Assembly (NCBI GenBank): GCA_946549475.1
Contig: CAMNQO010000032.1
Coordinates: 1-12,442, forward strand
From: an uncultured Bacteroidales bacterium
GTDB lineage: Bacteria; Bacteroidota; Bacteroidia; Bacteroidales; UBA932
Length of the DNA stretch: 12,442 nucleotides
Reading direction: 5' to 3'
Shown: positions 1 to 7,115 of the stretch, piece after piece
Layout: the number at the start of each line of letters is the position of its first letter
How positions within the stretch are numbered: position 1 is the first letter of the stretch
Translations under genes and position numbers: made by a program
Notes under the pieces: model-generated
Seen by the model: only the letters and a program-made list of their open reading frames with translations
Databases searched by the model: none
What the model was told of the DNA's origin: nothing

Positions 1-946
1 TGTACTGACGGGCGCCGTAATTGTAGCCGGCGATGGGCTGCATCCCCTGGTTGAGTCCCACGCAGATCATCACGAAGAAGAAGGTGATGCGGTTGCAGAT
101 GCCGTAGGAGCCGATGCCCAGGTCGCCGAAATATTTATACAACTGCTGGTTGATGATCATCGTCACGACGCAACTGGCGCTGTTCATCAGGAAAGGGCCG
201 AATCCGATGGCCAGACTGTCCCGGGCGATGCGCCAGTCCGGGATGAAAGACCGGCGGGTAAAACGCAGCACCCGCCCGGGGTTGCCGAACTCGGCCATAA
301 TGATGATGAAGGCCGCCGTCTGGGAAAGGACGGTCGCCCAGGCCGCTCCCCGGATGCCCAGGTCGAAGACGAAGATGAAGATCGGGTCCAGGACGGTATT
401 GAGGATGACGGTGAAGAGGGTCAGGTTCATCGCGCCACGCGGGTTGCCGCCGGAACGCATTATCCCGTTGAGTCCGAAATACAGGTGCGTGATGATGTTG
501 CCGTAGAGGATGATGGTCATATACTCCGAGGCGTAGGGCAGGGTCGCGTCGCTGGCGCCGAAAAAGCGCAGGACGGGCTCCAACCAGAGCAGGGTGACCA
601 GCATAAAGAGGAGGCCGGTCAGCACATTGAGCGTAAAGGTGTTGCCCAGTACCCGGTTGGCCGCCGCATAATTTTTCTGGCCCAGAAAGACCGAGACCAT
701 CGTGGCGCCGCCGATGCCCACCAGCGTACCGAAAGCCGTCGAGAGGTTCATCAGCGGGAAAGTGACCGCCAGACCGGAAATGGCCAGCGCCCCGACGCCC
801 TGCCCGATGAAGATGCTGTCCACCATATTGTATAAGGAGGAAGCCGTCATCGCGATGATGGCGGGAAGGGCATATTTGCGCAGGAGCGTGGAAATATTTT
901 CCGTACCGAGTTCAAGCGGCACGAAGGGCGGCTTCGTTTCCTTCAT
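1..946 (-). CDS. MATE family efflux transporter (C-terminus cut by window edge)
   Basis: This is an inner-membrane multidrug and toxin extrusion transporter, which exports compounds in exchange for Na+ or H+. The open frame runs from an ATG at 946 off the left edge, giving 315 residues of the usual 440-460. About eight hydrophobic segments are visible. Motifs typical of the MepA-like branch are present: NMVDSIFIG near residue 41, TFPLMNLS near 62, RSGGNPRGAMN near 164, NTVLDPIF near 183 with an intramembrane Asp, and GLNQGMQPIAGYNYGA near 298, which begins the second six-helix half. The start lies 3 bases after the stop of the tandem-FKBP gene, so it is probably the last or a late gene of the nrnA operon. 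No clear Shine-Dalgarno sequence precedes it. The family is certain; the substrate cannot be read from sequence. Confidence 0.93.
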   Translation of the reverse strand, partial: MKETKPPFVPLELGTENISTLLRKYALPAIIAMTASSLYNMVDSIFIGQGVGALAISGLAVTFPLMNLSTAFGTLVGIGGATMVSVFLGQKNYAAANRVLGNTFTLNVLTGLLFMLVTLLWLEPVLRFFGASDATLPYASEYMTIILYGNIITHLYFGLNGIMRSGGNPRGAMNLTLFTVILNTVLDPIFIFVFDLGIRGAAWATVLSQTAAFIIIMAEFGNPGRVLRFTRRSFIPDWRIARDSLAIGFGPFLMNSASCVVTMIINQQLYKYFGDLGIGSYGICNRITFFFVMICVGLNQGMQPIAGYNYGARQY

Positions 947-949
947 TCG

Positions 950-2050
950 CTATTTGGGAGCCTCCACCAGCCTCATTTCAAACATCAACGGACTATACGC
1001 AGGGATGGCGGACTGCGCCGAAGCGGCATAGCCCATCCCCTGGTGGAAAAGGGTGACTCCCCACTCTCCCGGCCGCATGTGCTTGACGGTATAGGTAAAG
1101 CCCCGGATCAGGGAATTTTCCGACCCGTCCGTCGCGGACAGCATCTTGATGTCAAAATACTGCTCGGCCAACTTGATCTTCATCGGGGAATATGTCGATG
1201 ATGAAGAATAAATGTCATACTTGCGCGCCGTATCCTTGATGCTGGTGTCGAAAACTTGTCCGTCGAGGCGCCGGCCCACATAATCCAGATAGACCGTCGT
1301 ATCGTTGGGCAGGGTCTTTTCCTGGTCGGGCATCTTCAGACGCTGATACCACCAGCCCAGATCCGTCGTATCTTTGGAATCTTCCGCACTACGCACAAAC
1401 ACCGCTTCCTCCGCCGGAACCCCGGCAGCGGATTTCGCATACAGGCAGGACGGGTGAGCCGACACATACCTTACCAGCGAATCGACCCCCCAGCGCGTCA
1501 TATCATTGGTCGCGCCGATGATTTCCACATCGAACACCAGCGCGGCCCCCGCCCCCTCGGTGGCGTTGAAGTAATCCTCGCCGGAAGCATGGTCCGTATA
1601 GGCGTTCAGCCAGCCGGGAATGATCGCCCGGCGCCGGCCGCCGATCCTCATGTCGGACAAGAAACTGCGGGCTCCGGCACATACGGCGGCCGGATCGCTC
1701 TTGTTCCAGACGATCGGGCCGTAATAAGCGGATTTGACATAGGAGCCCAACTGGCGATGCACCTTTTCCTCCGTCGTCGCAACGACCGTTCCGTTCATGT
1801 CGCGGGATGTATAACGGAGATAGACCCAGGCACTGTCCGCCACCGGATTTCCCGGCCCGGGGACTTCATCGTCGGGCGACTGGTAATACCCCCATCCTTT
1901 CAGGCCGTCCGCATAAGCCTTCGGCCAAGCCACCTGTACCCAGGCATCGAAGTGGCGCTTGCTTTTGGCATTGGACGAGACCGTCTCCGTCTTGGCACAG
2001 GCGAGCGACAGGACCAGCATCAGTGACAAATAGAAAATTTTTTTCATCAT
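950..2050 (-). CDS. Lipoprotein with two FKBP-like peptidyl-prolyl isomerase domains
   Basis: This 366-residue envelope protein has a lipoprotein signal peptide (lipobox SLAC, Cys18). Two FKBP-fold stretches follow. The first spans about residues 73-180, with SWVYLRYTS-like strands (AWVYLRYTSRD) and an ending AALVFDVEIIG. The second spans about 252-364, with VYLDYVGR, GQVFDTS, a flap IRGFTY and an ending PLMFEMRLVEA. FKBP domains catalyse proline cis-trans isomerisation or act as chaperones. The second keeps the FD pair of the active site; the first does not show it, so it may be structural only. The ATG at 2050 lies 3 bases after the preceding stop, and a second ATG follows directly at 2047. 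Its place behind another FKBP lipoprotein suggests a shared job in folding exported proteins; that is inference. Confidence 0.85.
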   Translation of the reverse strand: MMKKIFYLSLMLVLSLACAKTETVSSNAKSKRHFDAWVQVAWPKAYADGLKGWGYYQSPDDEVPGPGNPVADSAWVYLRYTSRDMNGTVVATTEEKVHRQLGSYVKSAYYGPIVWNKSDPAAVCAGARSFLSDMRIGGRRRAIIPGWLNAYTDHASGEDYFNATEGAGAALVFDVEIIGATNDMTRWGVDSLVRYVSAHPSCLYAKSAAGVPAEEAVFVRSAEDSKDTTDLGWWYQRLKMPDQEKTLPNDTTVYLDYVGRRLDGQVFDTSIKDTARKYDIYSSSSTYSPMKIKLAEQYFDIKMLSATDGSENSLIRGFTYTVKHMRPGEWGVTLFHQGMGYAASAQSAIPAYSPLMFEMRLVEAPK

Positions 2051-2053
2051 ATA

Positions 2054-2596
2054 TCAATTGGTGACGGCCACCACCCAGATTTCGTACAACAAAGCGGCAT
2101 TGGCGGGCACTTTCCCGTAAATCTTGCCCCCGAAACCATAGCGTCCCGAGAACACGACGGAGGCGTGCTGATTTGCCTTGACGCCCACGAGTCCCCGTTT
2201 GAGTCCGTCCACGAACTCCGCTTCCTCCAGGCTCACGGTCAGGGACTGATACCGGCTTTCGTCCGCCGTATCCCAACCGGCACTTCCGGCCGTTTCCTTA
2301 CGGTTGGTCGCTATCAGATTGGACACCGACTTGGAGCCGGAGAAGACATAGGCCGCATAATAAAAGGTCACGACGCCGGTCTCCTGCAGCGCCTCTCCGC
2401 TGCCTTCTTCATAAATGATGCGATAGACTCCGCCCAGATCGGTAAAGGTCGCGCCGGCTTTCACCTCGCTGTCAATGTACGATGCGATGCGTGTTTCCTG
2501 GGTCGCGAAAGTCGCTTCCCGGCTTGCCTTGCTGCATGAAAGGAACAGGGACAGTGCCGCAAGGGCGCAAAACGATATGCCGGCTACCCTTCTCAT
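2054..2596 (-). CDS. FKBP-type peptidyl-prolyl isomerase-like lipoprotein (GldI-like position)
   Basis: This is a 180-residue lipoprotein with a short signal peptide ending FLSC (Cys21). A single FKBP-like domain covers about residues 72-178. The family signature is seen in GVVTFYYAAYV, EFVDGLKRGLVGVKANQ, SGRYGFGG and the closing strand ALLYEIWVVAV. The loop that normally carries the Phe-Asp pair is replaced by SGSKSVSNLIATN plus an insertion, and the usual active-site Trp position reads Leu (GLKRGL), so isomerase activity may be weak. The ATG overlaps the nrnA stop codon as ATGA, indicating translational coupling. In gliding Flavobacteriia the lipoprotein GldI is of this family and, as I recall, lies beside a DHH phosphoesterase gene. 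Gliding is not implied here because no other gld gene is present. Confidence 0.87.
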   Translation of the reverse strand: MRRVAGISFCALAALSLFLSCSKASREATFATQETRIASYIDSEVKAGATFTDLGGVYRIIYEEGSGEALQETGVVTFYYAAYVFSGSKSVSNLIATNRKETAGSAGWDTADESRYQSLTVSLEEAEFVDGLKRGLVGVKANQHASVVFSGRYGFGGKIYGKVPANAALLYEIWVVAVTN

Positions 2597-3681
2597 TTTT
2601 TCCCGAAAAAGCGGACGATGGCGTCCTTGACATATTGCCGGACCGAATCGGCATCCCCGACGACCGCCGGATGGCCGAGACGATCGTCCGGATTGGAAGA
2701 AAATTTGAACAATGTACCGCCCGCCGCATTTTCATGGCCGCCGCCGAAGAAACAGGCCTGTGCCCAGGCATTCGCGGAAGTACCCTTCTTGGAACGGATG
2801 GATACACGAAAACGATCCGGCAACTCGCGCAAGAAAATACTCACTTCCACCGCGTCGAGGCTCAAAGGCAGGTTGACAAATCCCTCCGTCTCCCCCTCGA
2901 CCAGTCCCAGGCGCTGGATTTCTTTCTCCGAAAGGATGACATAAGCCACTTTTTCGGGTGTCAGCACCATCTTTTCGGAAAGGACATACCCCATGGCACG
3001 GAGACGGTTCTCCCGGTAATGGTGGTAGAGCTTATCGATGATGCCGTCCCGGTCCACGCCGGCAGCCATCAGTTCGGAAGCCATGCGCAAGGTGTCGGGA
3101 TAGACCGAATTGGCGAAATTGTTGCTGTCCGTCGTCATCCCCACGAGCAGGCTGCAGGCGGCACGCGGCGGAAGAAGGGAGGCATCGCCCCGGACATCAT
3201 CCGAGGAAAGCAGCAGGAAATACAGCAACTCACAGGTCGAGGACACATGGATATCGCTGATGCAGACATCGAAAGCCGTGCGGTCCGGATCGATGTGATG
3301 GTCCACCAGGACTTTGGGACAGCGGGCCGCCTGGATGCGGGCGCCCAGTTTCGTCCGCCTGAAATGATTGAAATCCAGACAGATTATCGCTCCGGCTTTT
3401 TGCAAGGCGGAGACCGTCTGCGCCGGATGGTCTTCCAGGTTGCATACCGGGAAGGGAGGCTGCGGCTCAAAGACAAAGGAGAGGGTCGCGGGTACAGGGT
3501 CGGGCAAGGCCAGGACGGCGCGTTTGCCCTTGGCCGCGAGATAGTGGCACAGGGCGGCGCAACTGCCCAGCGCATCTCCGTCCGGACTGTTGTGACTCGT
3601 CACGACAAAATCATCACATTCGTCCAGAATGTGGTGGAACTGCATCCGCTCACGCGGATTTATGTCTTTTTTCTCCGTCAT
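2593..3681 (-). CDS. nrnA: DHH/DHHA1 phosphoesterase, NrnA-like oligoribonuclease/pAp phosphatase
   Basis: This cytoplasmic Mn2+-dependent phosphoesterase probably degrades very short RNA or linear dinucleotides, or dephosphorylates 3'-phosphoadenosine 5'-phosphate. At 362 residues it is near family length (310-370). Metal-binding motifs appear in order: HNSPDGDALGS (residues 30-40), CLDFN with Asp103, VDHHID with Asp127-His128-His129, and TTDSNNF with Asp185. The C-terminal DHHA1 motif GGGHENAAGG lies at 313-322. It is the first gene of a minus-strand operon with two FKBP lipoproteins and a MATE transporter. The start used is the ATG at 3681; Met13 (ATG at 3645) is an alternative, because a TAAATTTG -7-like box ends only 8 bases before 3681. 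A cyclic-di-AMP product hydrolase role is possible in the same family. Confidence 0.92.
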   Translation of the reverse strand: MTEKKDINPRERMQFHHILDECDDFVVTSHNSPDGDALGSCAALCHYLAAKGKRAVLALPDPVPATLSFVFEPQPPFPVCNLEDHPAQTVSALQKAGAIICLDFNHFRRTKLGARIQAARCPKVLVDHHIDPDRTAFDVCISDIHVSSTCELLYFLLLSSDDVRGDASLLPPRAACSLLVGMTTDSNNFANSVYPDTLRMASELMAAGVDRDGIIDKLYHHYRENRLRAMGYVLSEKMVLTPEKVAYVILSEKEIQRLGLVEGETEGFVNLPLSLDAVEVSIFLRELPDRFRVSIRSKKGTSANAWAQACFFGGGHENAAGGTLFKFSSNPDDRLGHPAVVGDADSVRQYVKDAIVRFFGKK

Positions 3682-3688
3682 TGTTTTG

Positions 3689-3721
3689 CAAATTTATTCA
3701 TTTTTTCCGAAACTGTTTCAA
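3689..3721 (-). promoter_or_regulatory. Putative promoter of the nrnA operon
   Basis: On the minus strand a TAAATTTG box (3689-3696) fits the Bacteroidota -7 consensus TAnnTTTG. A TTG at 3719-3721 lies 22 bases upstream, slightly more than the usual 19-21. Transcription would begin only a few bases before the ATG at 3681, giving an almost leaderless message, or a leader of about 40 bases if Met13 is the true start. Confidence 0.4.
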
Positions 3722-3737
3722 AATTCCAAACTGTTTC
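3709..3737. repeat. Two copies of AAACTGTTTC between divergent operons (possible operator)
   Basis: The 10-mer AAACTGTTTC occurs at 3710-3719 and again at 3728-3737, an 18-base period. The first copy, with the preceding G, is a perfect palindrome (GAAAC-T-GTTTC, 3709-3719). The second keeps the inner AAAC-T-GTTT palindrome. The copies cover the -33 zones of both divergent promoters and end 1 base before the plus-strand -7 box. A further inverted repeat, TTTTG-AAA-CAAAA, lies at 3752-3764. A binding site for a dimeric regulator is a reasonable inference; no regulator gene is in the window. Confidence 0.45.
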
Positions 3738-3738
3738 T

Positions 3739-3746
3739 TATCTTTG
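3739..3746 (+). promoter_or_regulatory. -7 promoter box of the DUF3822-rsmD operon
   Basis: TATCTTTG matches the Bacteroidota -7 element TAnnTTTG exactly and is the same sequence used before ackA, apbE and the FISUMP gene. No clean TTG is found 19-21 bases upstream; the region reads GTTTCA inside the first palindromic repeat, so this promoter may be weaker or regulated. The predicted leader is about 25 bases, ending at the ATG at 3776 without a Shine-Dalgarno sequence. Confidence 0.65.
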
Positions 3747-3775
3747 CGTGATTTTGAAACAAAACTTACAACATA

Positions 3776-4570
3776 ATGAAACCTCTCTATTCCAAAATCC
3801 TGACCTTTGCAGTCCTCCCGATCTGCATTCTCGTCCTGGCCTATTTCTGCATCGACAGCATCATGCGGCCTGTGAAATTCAACGAAGAAAAAGCCGCAAG
3901 GGAGCAAGTCGCCATCCAGATCCTCAAAGACATCCGCACTCTCCAGGTCGGCTTCAAGAGCACCTATGGCCACTATTCCCCCACCGCCGACTCCCTGATC
4001 TGGTTCTATGAAAACGGATATGTGGAAGTCATCAAGCAGATCGGCTCCAAAGACGACTCTCTGGCCATGCTCAACACCACGAATCTCAGAAAGAAGTTCA
4101 AGAAAGGCAAGAAAACCATCTCCGACGAGGAACTCTTCGCAAAATACTACAACGAAGACGGCACGCCGAAGGACCCCGGCTTCACCCTCGTGCTGGCGAC
4201 TACGACCAAGATTCCGGTCAAGGATACCCTTTGCAGCAAAAAGAGCCGCCCGGATTTCAACATCCAGAGCATCAAGTACATCCCCTACAGCGGCAAGGAC
4301 ACCATCATCTATGCGGCGGAAATCAAGACCGTTTCCGGCGTGAAGGTGCCTCTCTTCGAGGCGGCCATCCCCTATGCCGAGAAGAAGATGCTTCCCAAGA
4401 CCGATCCCAAAAAGGCCGACCCCTACTACTATCAGGAGCGTCTGCTCAAGGGCATGAACCACCAGTTGATCGTCAACCTGTGCGAAGAAAGACTGGATAC
4501 GGATCGCTATCCCGGCCTGAAGGTCGGCAGCGTCACAGCCCCGAACAACAATGCCGGCAACTGGGAATAA
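3776..4570 (+). CDS. Single-pass membrane protein of unknown function, upstream of DUF3822
   Basis: I do not recognise a named family. The 264-residue protein has a short positively charged N-terminus, one transmembrane helix (about residues 8-29) and an outside domain rich in Lys, Asp and Tyr. Directly after the helix comes an amphipathic stretch (about 36-65) leading into LQVGFKSTYGHYSPTADSLIWF. That layout, with a membrane helix continuing into a long helix and a Gly-x-Tyr turn, loosely resembles type II secretion and type IV pilus pseudopilins. However, no prepilin peptidase site (Gly/Ala before Phe-Thr-Leu-Ile-Glu) is seen, so the likeness is only suggestive. It starts a plus-strand operon, and its last 20 bases overlap the DUF3822 start. 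A pairing with DUF3822 and rsmD is expected in other Bacteroidales; this is from memory. Confidence 0.8.
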   Translation: MKPLYSKILTFAVLPICILVLAYFCIDSIMRPVKFNEEKAAREQVAIQILKDIRTLQVGFKSTYGHYSPTADSLIWFYENGYVEVIKQIGSKDDSLAMLNTTNLRKKFKKGKKTISDEELFAKYYNEDGTPKDPGFTLVLATTTKIPVKDTLCSKKSRPDFNIQSIKYIPYSGKDTIIYAAEIKTVSGVKVPLFEAAIPYAEKKMLPKTDPKKADPYYYQERLLKGMNHQLIVNLCEERLDTDRYPGLKVGSVTAPNNNAGNWE

Positions 4571-5219
4571 TCCGTCCAGAATATCCGTCCAGTGCGGGCT
4601 GAACGGTTTTACTTACCGAACAGACACCTGCGCCCGGTCTCCTTGGCTGAGCGCAGAGTTTGTTTTTGGCAACGATGTCTTCCAGGGCAATTACGACGAA
4701 GTCGTCCTCTCCACCTTCTCGCCCCGCTTCACCCTCGTGCCCGCCGCCTGGTTTGACGAGAGCCGGGCGCAGGCCTGTCTCGATGCGGCTGCCGGACCGG
4801 CGGACGGCCCTGTCCGCTGGCGTCCCCTGCCGCCGGAACTGGGGGCCGTAGAAGTCTGGACACCGACGGCATCGCGTCTGACGCATATCGTATGCAGCAT
4901 GCTTTCCGGCCGGGAAGAAGACATCCTTCCGGAGTTTCATTACATGCTCACAGAAGGCTACAAGGTGGATTCTTACAACAAGATTATCGCTTCCCATGCG
5001 GAAGGACGCCTTTATCTGGTCATTTTCCAGGGAAAAAACCTGATGCTCTGCAACAGTTTCGAGGCGGCGGATTTCACGACGGCGCAATATTACATCTTTA
5101 TGGCCCTCAAAAATCTGCAACTCAACCCGGAAGCCTCGCCTATCTATTTCCGCACCCCGCTGGCGGCAGAAGACGAACTCTCGCTCTATCACTATTTCCA
5201 AGCGGTCAAAGCCCTATGA
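4551..5219 (+). CDS. DUF3822 family protein
   Basis: This 222-residue soluble protein has no signal peptide or membrane helix. It matches the Bacteroidota-specific DUF3822 family by overall pattern and by position immediately before rsmD. Recognisable parts are an N-terminal strand pair (about residues 11-24), FTLVPAAWFDE (about 60-70), and a C-terminal block in which RLYLVIFQGKNLMLCNSF is followed by a helix (DFTTAQYYIFMAL) and a strand (SPIYFRT). This strand-strand-helix-strand order resembles the RNase H-like fold of actin/PilM-type proteins, but no nucleotide-binding motif is clear. It overlaps the previous gene by 20 bases and its TGA overlaps the rsmD ATG, so translation is probably coupled on both sides. 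At 222 residues it is slightly short for the family as I remember it. Function is unknown. Confidence 0.82.
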   Translation: MPATGNNPSRISVQCGLNGFTYRTDTCARSPWLSAEFVFGNDVFQGNYDEVVLSTFSPRFTLVPAAWFDESRAQACLDAAAGPADGPVRWRPLPPELGAVEVWTPTASRLTHIVCSMLSGREEDILPEFHYMLTEGYKVDSYNKIIASHAEGRLYLVIFQGKNLMLCNSFEAADFTTAQYYIFMALKNLQLNPEASPIYFRTPLAAEDELSLYHYFQAVKAL

Positions 5220-5779
5220 GGATCATCGGCGGGAAACTGCGGGGACGGAGCATCACCCCTCCGCGTGAGTACAAGGCACGCCCCACGACGGATTTTGCCA
5301 AAGAAGGCTTGTTCAACATCCTGGACAATGTCTATGACTTTGACGGCTTGCAGGTGCTCGACCTCTTTGGCGGCGCGGGATCCATCAGTTTTGAATTTGC
5401 CTCGCGCGGCGCCGCCGGTGTCCACTGCATCGAGATGAATCCGGACAACGCCCGCTTCATCAAACAACATACGCATGCCCTAGGACTGGACAAGGTTATC
5501 ACCGTGGTCCACCACAATGTCTTTGACTTCCTGCCCTTGTGTCGCAAGTCTTTCGATGTGGTTTTCGCCGATCCCCCCTACGCACTGGACGGCGTCGGGA
5601 GCCTCCCCGACAAGATTTTCTCCACCGCCTGGCCCGGAGAAGACGGTACGGAACAGCGCCTCTTGTACCCGGACGGTTATTTCATTCTGGAACATTCGTC
5701 CGCATACGATTTCAAAGACCACCCGCACTTCTTCAAAGAGAAGAAATACGGGGCGGTCCACTTCAGTTTCTTCCGATAA
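5216..5779 (+). CDS. rsmD: 16S rRNA (guanine966-N2)-methyltransferase RsmD
   Basis: RsmD uses S-adenosylmethionine to methylate N2 of G966 in 16S rRNA during 30S assembly. The 187 residues match the family length. It begins MRIIGGKLRGR, the usual RsmD N-terminus, followed by ARPTTDFAKEGLFNIL (about 21-36). The SAM-binding motif DLFGGAGS lies at 49-56, an acidic residue in CIEMN at about 73, and the catalytic NPPY-type motif reads DPPY at 119-122. The start at 5216 is chosen because it gives the conserved N-terminus and forms an ATGA overlap with the DUF3822 stop. The reading frame stays open further upstream, to 4892, but that extension lies inside DUF3822 and has no family likeness. It ends 21 bases before the convergent ackA stop. 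Confidence 0.95.
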   Translation: MRIIGGKLRGRSITPPREYKARPTTDFAKEGLFNILDNVYDFDGLQVLDLFGGAGSISFEFASRGAAGVHCIEMNPDNARFIKQHTHALGLDKVITVVHHNVFDFLPLCRKSFDVVFADPPYALDGVGSLPDKIFSTAWPGEDGTEQRLLYPDGYFILEHSSAYDFKDHPHFFKEKKYGAVHFSFFR

Positions 5780-5800
5780 GGAAAATCAGTCCCGGTCTTT

Positions 5801-7015
5801 TCAGAGTTCTTCGTTCAACACGATTCTCATCGTATCCTGCGCGATAACCAGTTCCTCGTTGGTGCAGATGACCGCGGCCTTGACCTTGGACTCGGGCAAA
5901 GTAATCATCACATCCTTGCCACGGCAATCATTGGCCTCGTTGTCAAACTGGAGACCGAGATAGGTGAGATTGTCGCACACGCGACGGCGCAGACGGGCGT
6001 TGTTCTCACCGATTCCTCCCGTAAAGACAATCATATCCACACCGTTCATCTCCGCCACATAGGCTCCCACATAATGGATAATCCCGTGAATGAGTTTCTT
6101 GAGGGCCAATTTGGCGCGGTACTCGCCCTTTTCCGCCGCCTGTCCCAGGTCACGGAAATCGGATGAGATGCCGGAGACGCCGAGCAAACCGCTCTCCTTG
6201 TTGAGCATGTTCTCCACCTGGTCGGCCGTCAAGCCTTCCTTTTTCTGGATATAGGTCACGACGGAAGGGTCGATGGCGCCGCAGCGGGTCCCCATGATGA
6301 GACCGTCCAAAGGAGTGAGTCCCATCGATGTATCGACACATTTGCCGTTGTAAACCGCAGCGATGGAACTGCCGTTGCCCAAGTGACAGGTAATGATGCG
6401 GCTGTCCTCCATGTTCAATCCGGCAAACCGGGCAGCCTTGGCCGACACATAACGGTGGCTGGTGCCGTGGAAACCGTACTTGCGGATGTCATACTGCTCA
6501 TAATAACGGTAAGGTATCGCATAGGTATAGGCATAGTCGGGCATCGTCTGGTGGAACGCCGTATCGAAAACGGCCACCTGCGGTGTGGACGGCATCACTT
6601 CCCGGACGGCATAGATGCCTTTGAGGTTGGCGGGATTGTGGAGCGGACCGAGGTCGCAGCACTTCTCCACCTGCGCGATGAGGGCATCGTCAACCCGCTT
6701 GCTGGCCGTCAGTTTCGCACCGCCATGCAGGACACGGTGTCCCACGGCCTCGATGTCTTCCAACGAATCCAGCACGCCGCACTTCTTGTCCGTCAGCGCC
6801 TCGAGCACGGCCCTGATGGCTTCCGTATGGTCGGAAATGGGCCGGTCCACCACCAGGGCTTCCTTGTCCGCACCCTGGTGTTTGAGACGGGACATCTCCA
6901 TACCGATGCGTTCGACCAGGCCTTTGGCCAGCAGATCGTAACTATCATTATTCTTCATGTCGAGCAACTGATACTTCAAGGAAGAACTGCCGCAATTGAG
7001 AACCAAAATAATCAT
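5801..7015 (-). CDS. ackA: Acetate kinase
   Basis: Acetate kinase interconverts acetate plus ATP and acetyl phosphate plus ADP in the cytoplasm. In anaerobic Bacteroidota it makes ATP at the end of acetate fermentation. The 404 residues are full length. Conserved elements are Asn7 in LNCGSSSLK, Arg94 in GHRVLHGG, the catalytic Asp151 in VFDTAFHQTMP, the GFHGTSHRYVS block with His183, the phosphate loop CHLGNGSS at about 210, Arg244 in GTRCGAIDP, GGIGENNA near 333 and TNEEL near 385. It stands alone on the minus strand with its own promoter. The partner phosphotransacetylase gene (pta), usually adjacent, is not on either side; it must lie elsewhere or another enzyme supplies acetyl phosphate. 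Confidence 0.98.
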   Translation of the reverse strand: MIILVLNCGSSSLKYQLLDMKNNDSYDLLAKGLVERIGMEMSRLKHQGADKEALVVDRPISDHTEAIRAVLEALTDKKCGVLDSLEDIEAVGHRVLHGGAKLTASKRVDDALIAQVEKCCDLGPLHNPANLKGIYAVREVMPSTPQVAVFDTAFHQTMPDYAYTYAIPYRYYEQYDIRKYGFHGTSHRYVSAKAARFAGLNMEDSRIITCHLGNGSSIAAVYNGKCVDTSMGLTPLDGLIMGTRCGAIDPSVVTYIQKKEGLTADQVENMLNKESGLLGVSGISSDFRDLGQAAEKGEYRAKLALKKLIHGIIHYVGAYVAEMNGVDMIVFTGGIGENNARLRRRVCDNLTYLGLQFDNEANDCRGKDVMITLPESKVKAAVICTNEELVIAQDTMRIVLNEEL

Positions 7016-7060
7016 AAATGACTGAATAATAAAGTTAGTAAAAAGAAAAATTTTTCCTGC

Positions 7061-7076
7061 CGGAAAAGTTTTTCCG
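7061..7076. repeat. Perfect inverted repeat in the ackA leader
   Basis: CGGAAAA-GT-TTTTCCG is a perfect 7+2+7 inverted repeat. It lies just downstream of the ackA -7 box (7086-7093) and about 45 bases before the ackA start, within the expected leader. It could be an operator placed over the start of transcription or a small RNA hairpin near the 5' end of the message. The loop of two bases would force one or two pairs to open if it forms in RNA. Confidence 0.45.
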
Positions 7077-7085
7077 AAATCGGCG

Positions 7086-7115
7086 CAAAGATAGGAAATA
7101 AATCTTGATATTCAA
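7086..7115 (-). promoter_or_regulatory. Promoter of ackA
   Basis: On the minus strand a TTG (-33 element, 7113-7115) is followed after 19 bases by TATCTTTG (7086-7093), an exact match to the Bacteroidota TAnnTTTG consensus with ideal spacing. The predicted leader of about 65 bases contains the inverted repeat at 7061-7076. The -33 element is only 2 bases from the comEC start codon on the other strand. Confidence 0.8.

Noticed and set aside
1256..2026. 256-codon open frame on the plus strand
   Set aside because: It is antisense to the tandem-FKBP lipoprotein, with Arg/Pro-rich composition typical of shadow frames.
2482..4011. 509-codon open frame on the plus strand
   Set aside because: It lies antisense to nrnA and the FKBP gene, crosses the divergent promoter region and then runs out of frame through the next gene. 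It has no family likeness; it is a by-product of GC-rich coding on the other strand.
4892..5215. Upstream extension of the rsmD frame
   Set aside because: It overlaps DUF3822 in another frame; RsmD proteins begin at MRIIGG, which is at 5216.
5780..5800. Possible bidirectional terminator between rsmD and ackA
   Set aside because: Only a 5-base GAAAA/TTTTC pairing with a 12-base loop is seen, too weak to call.
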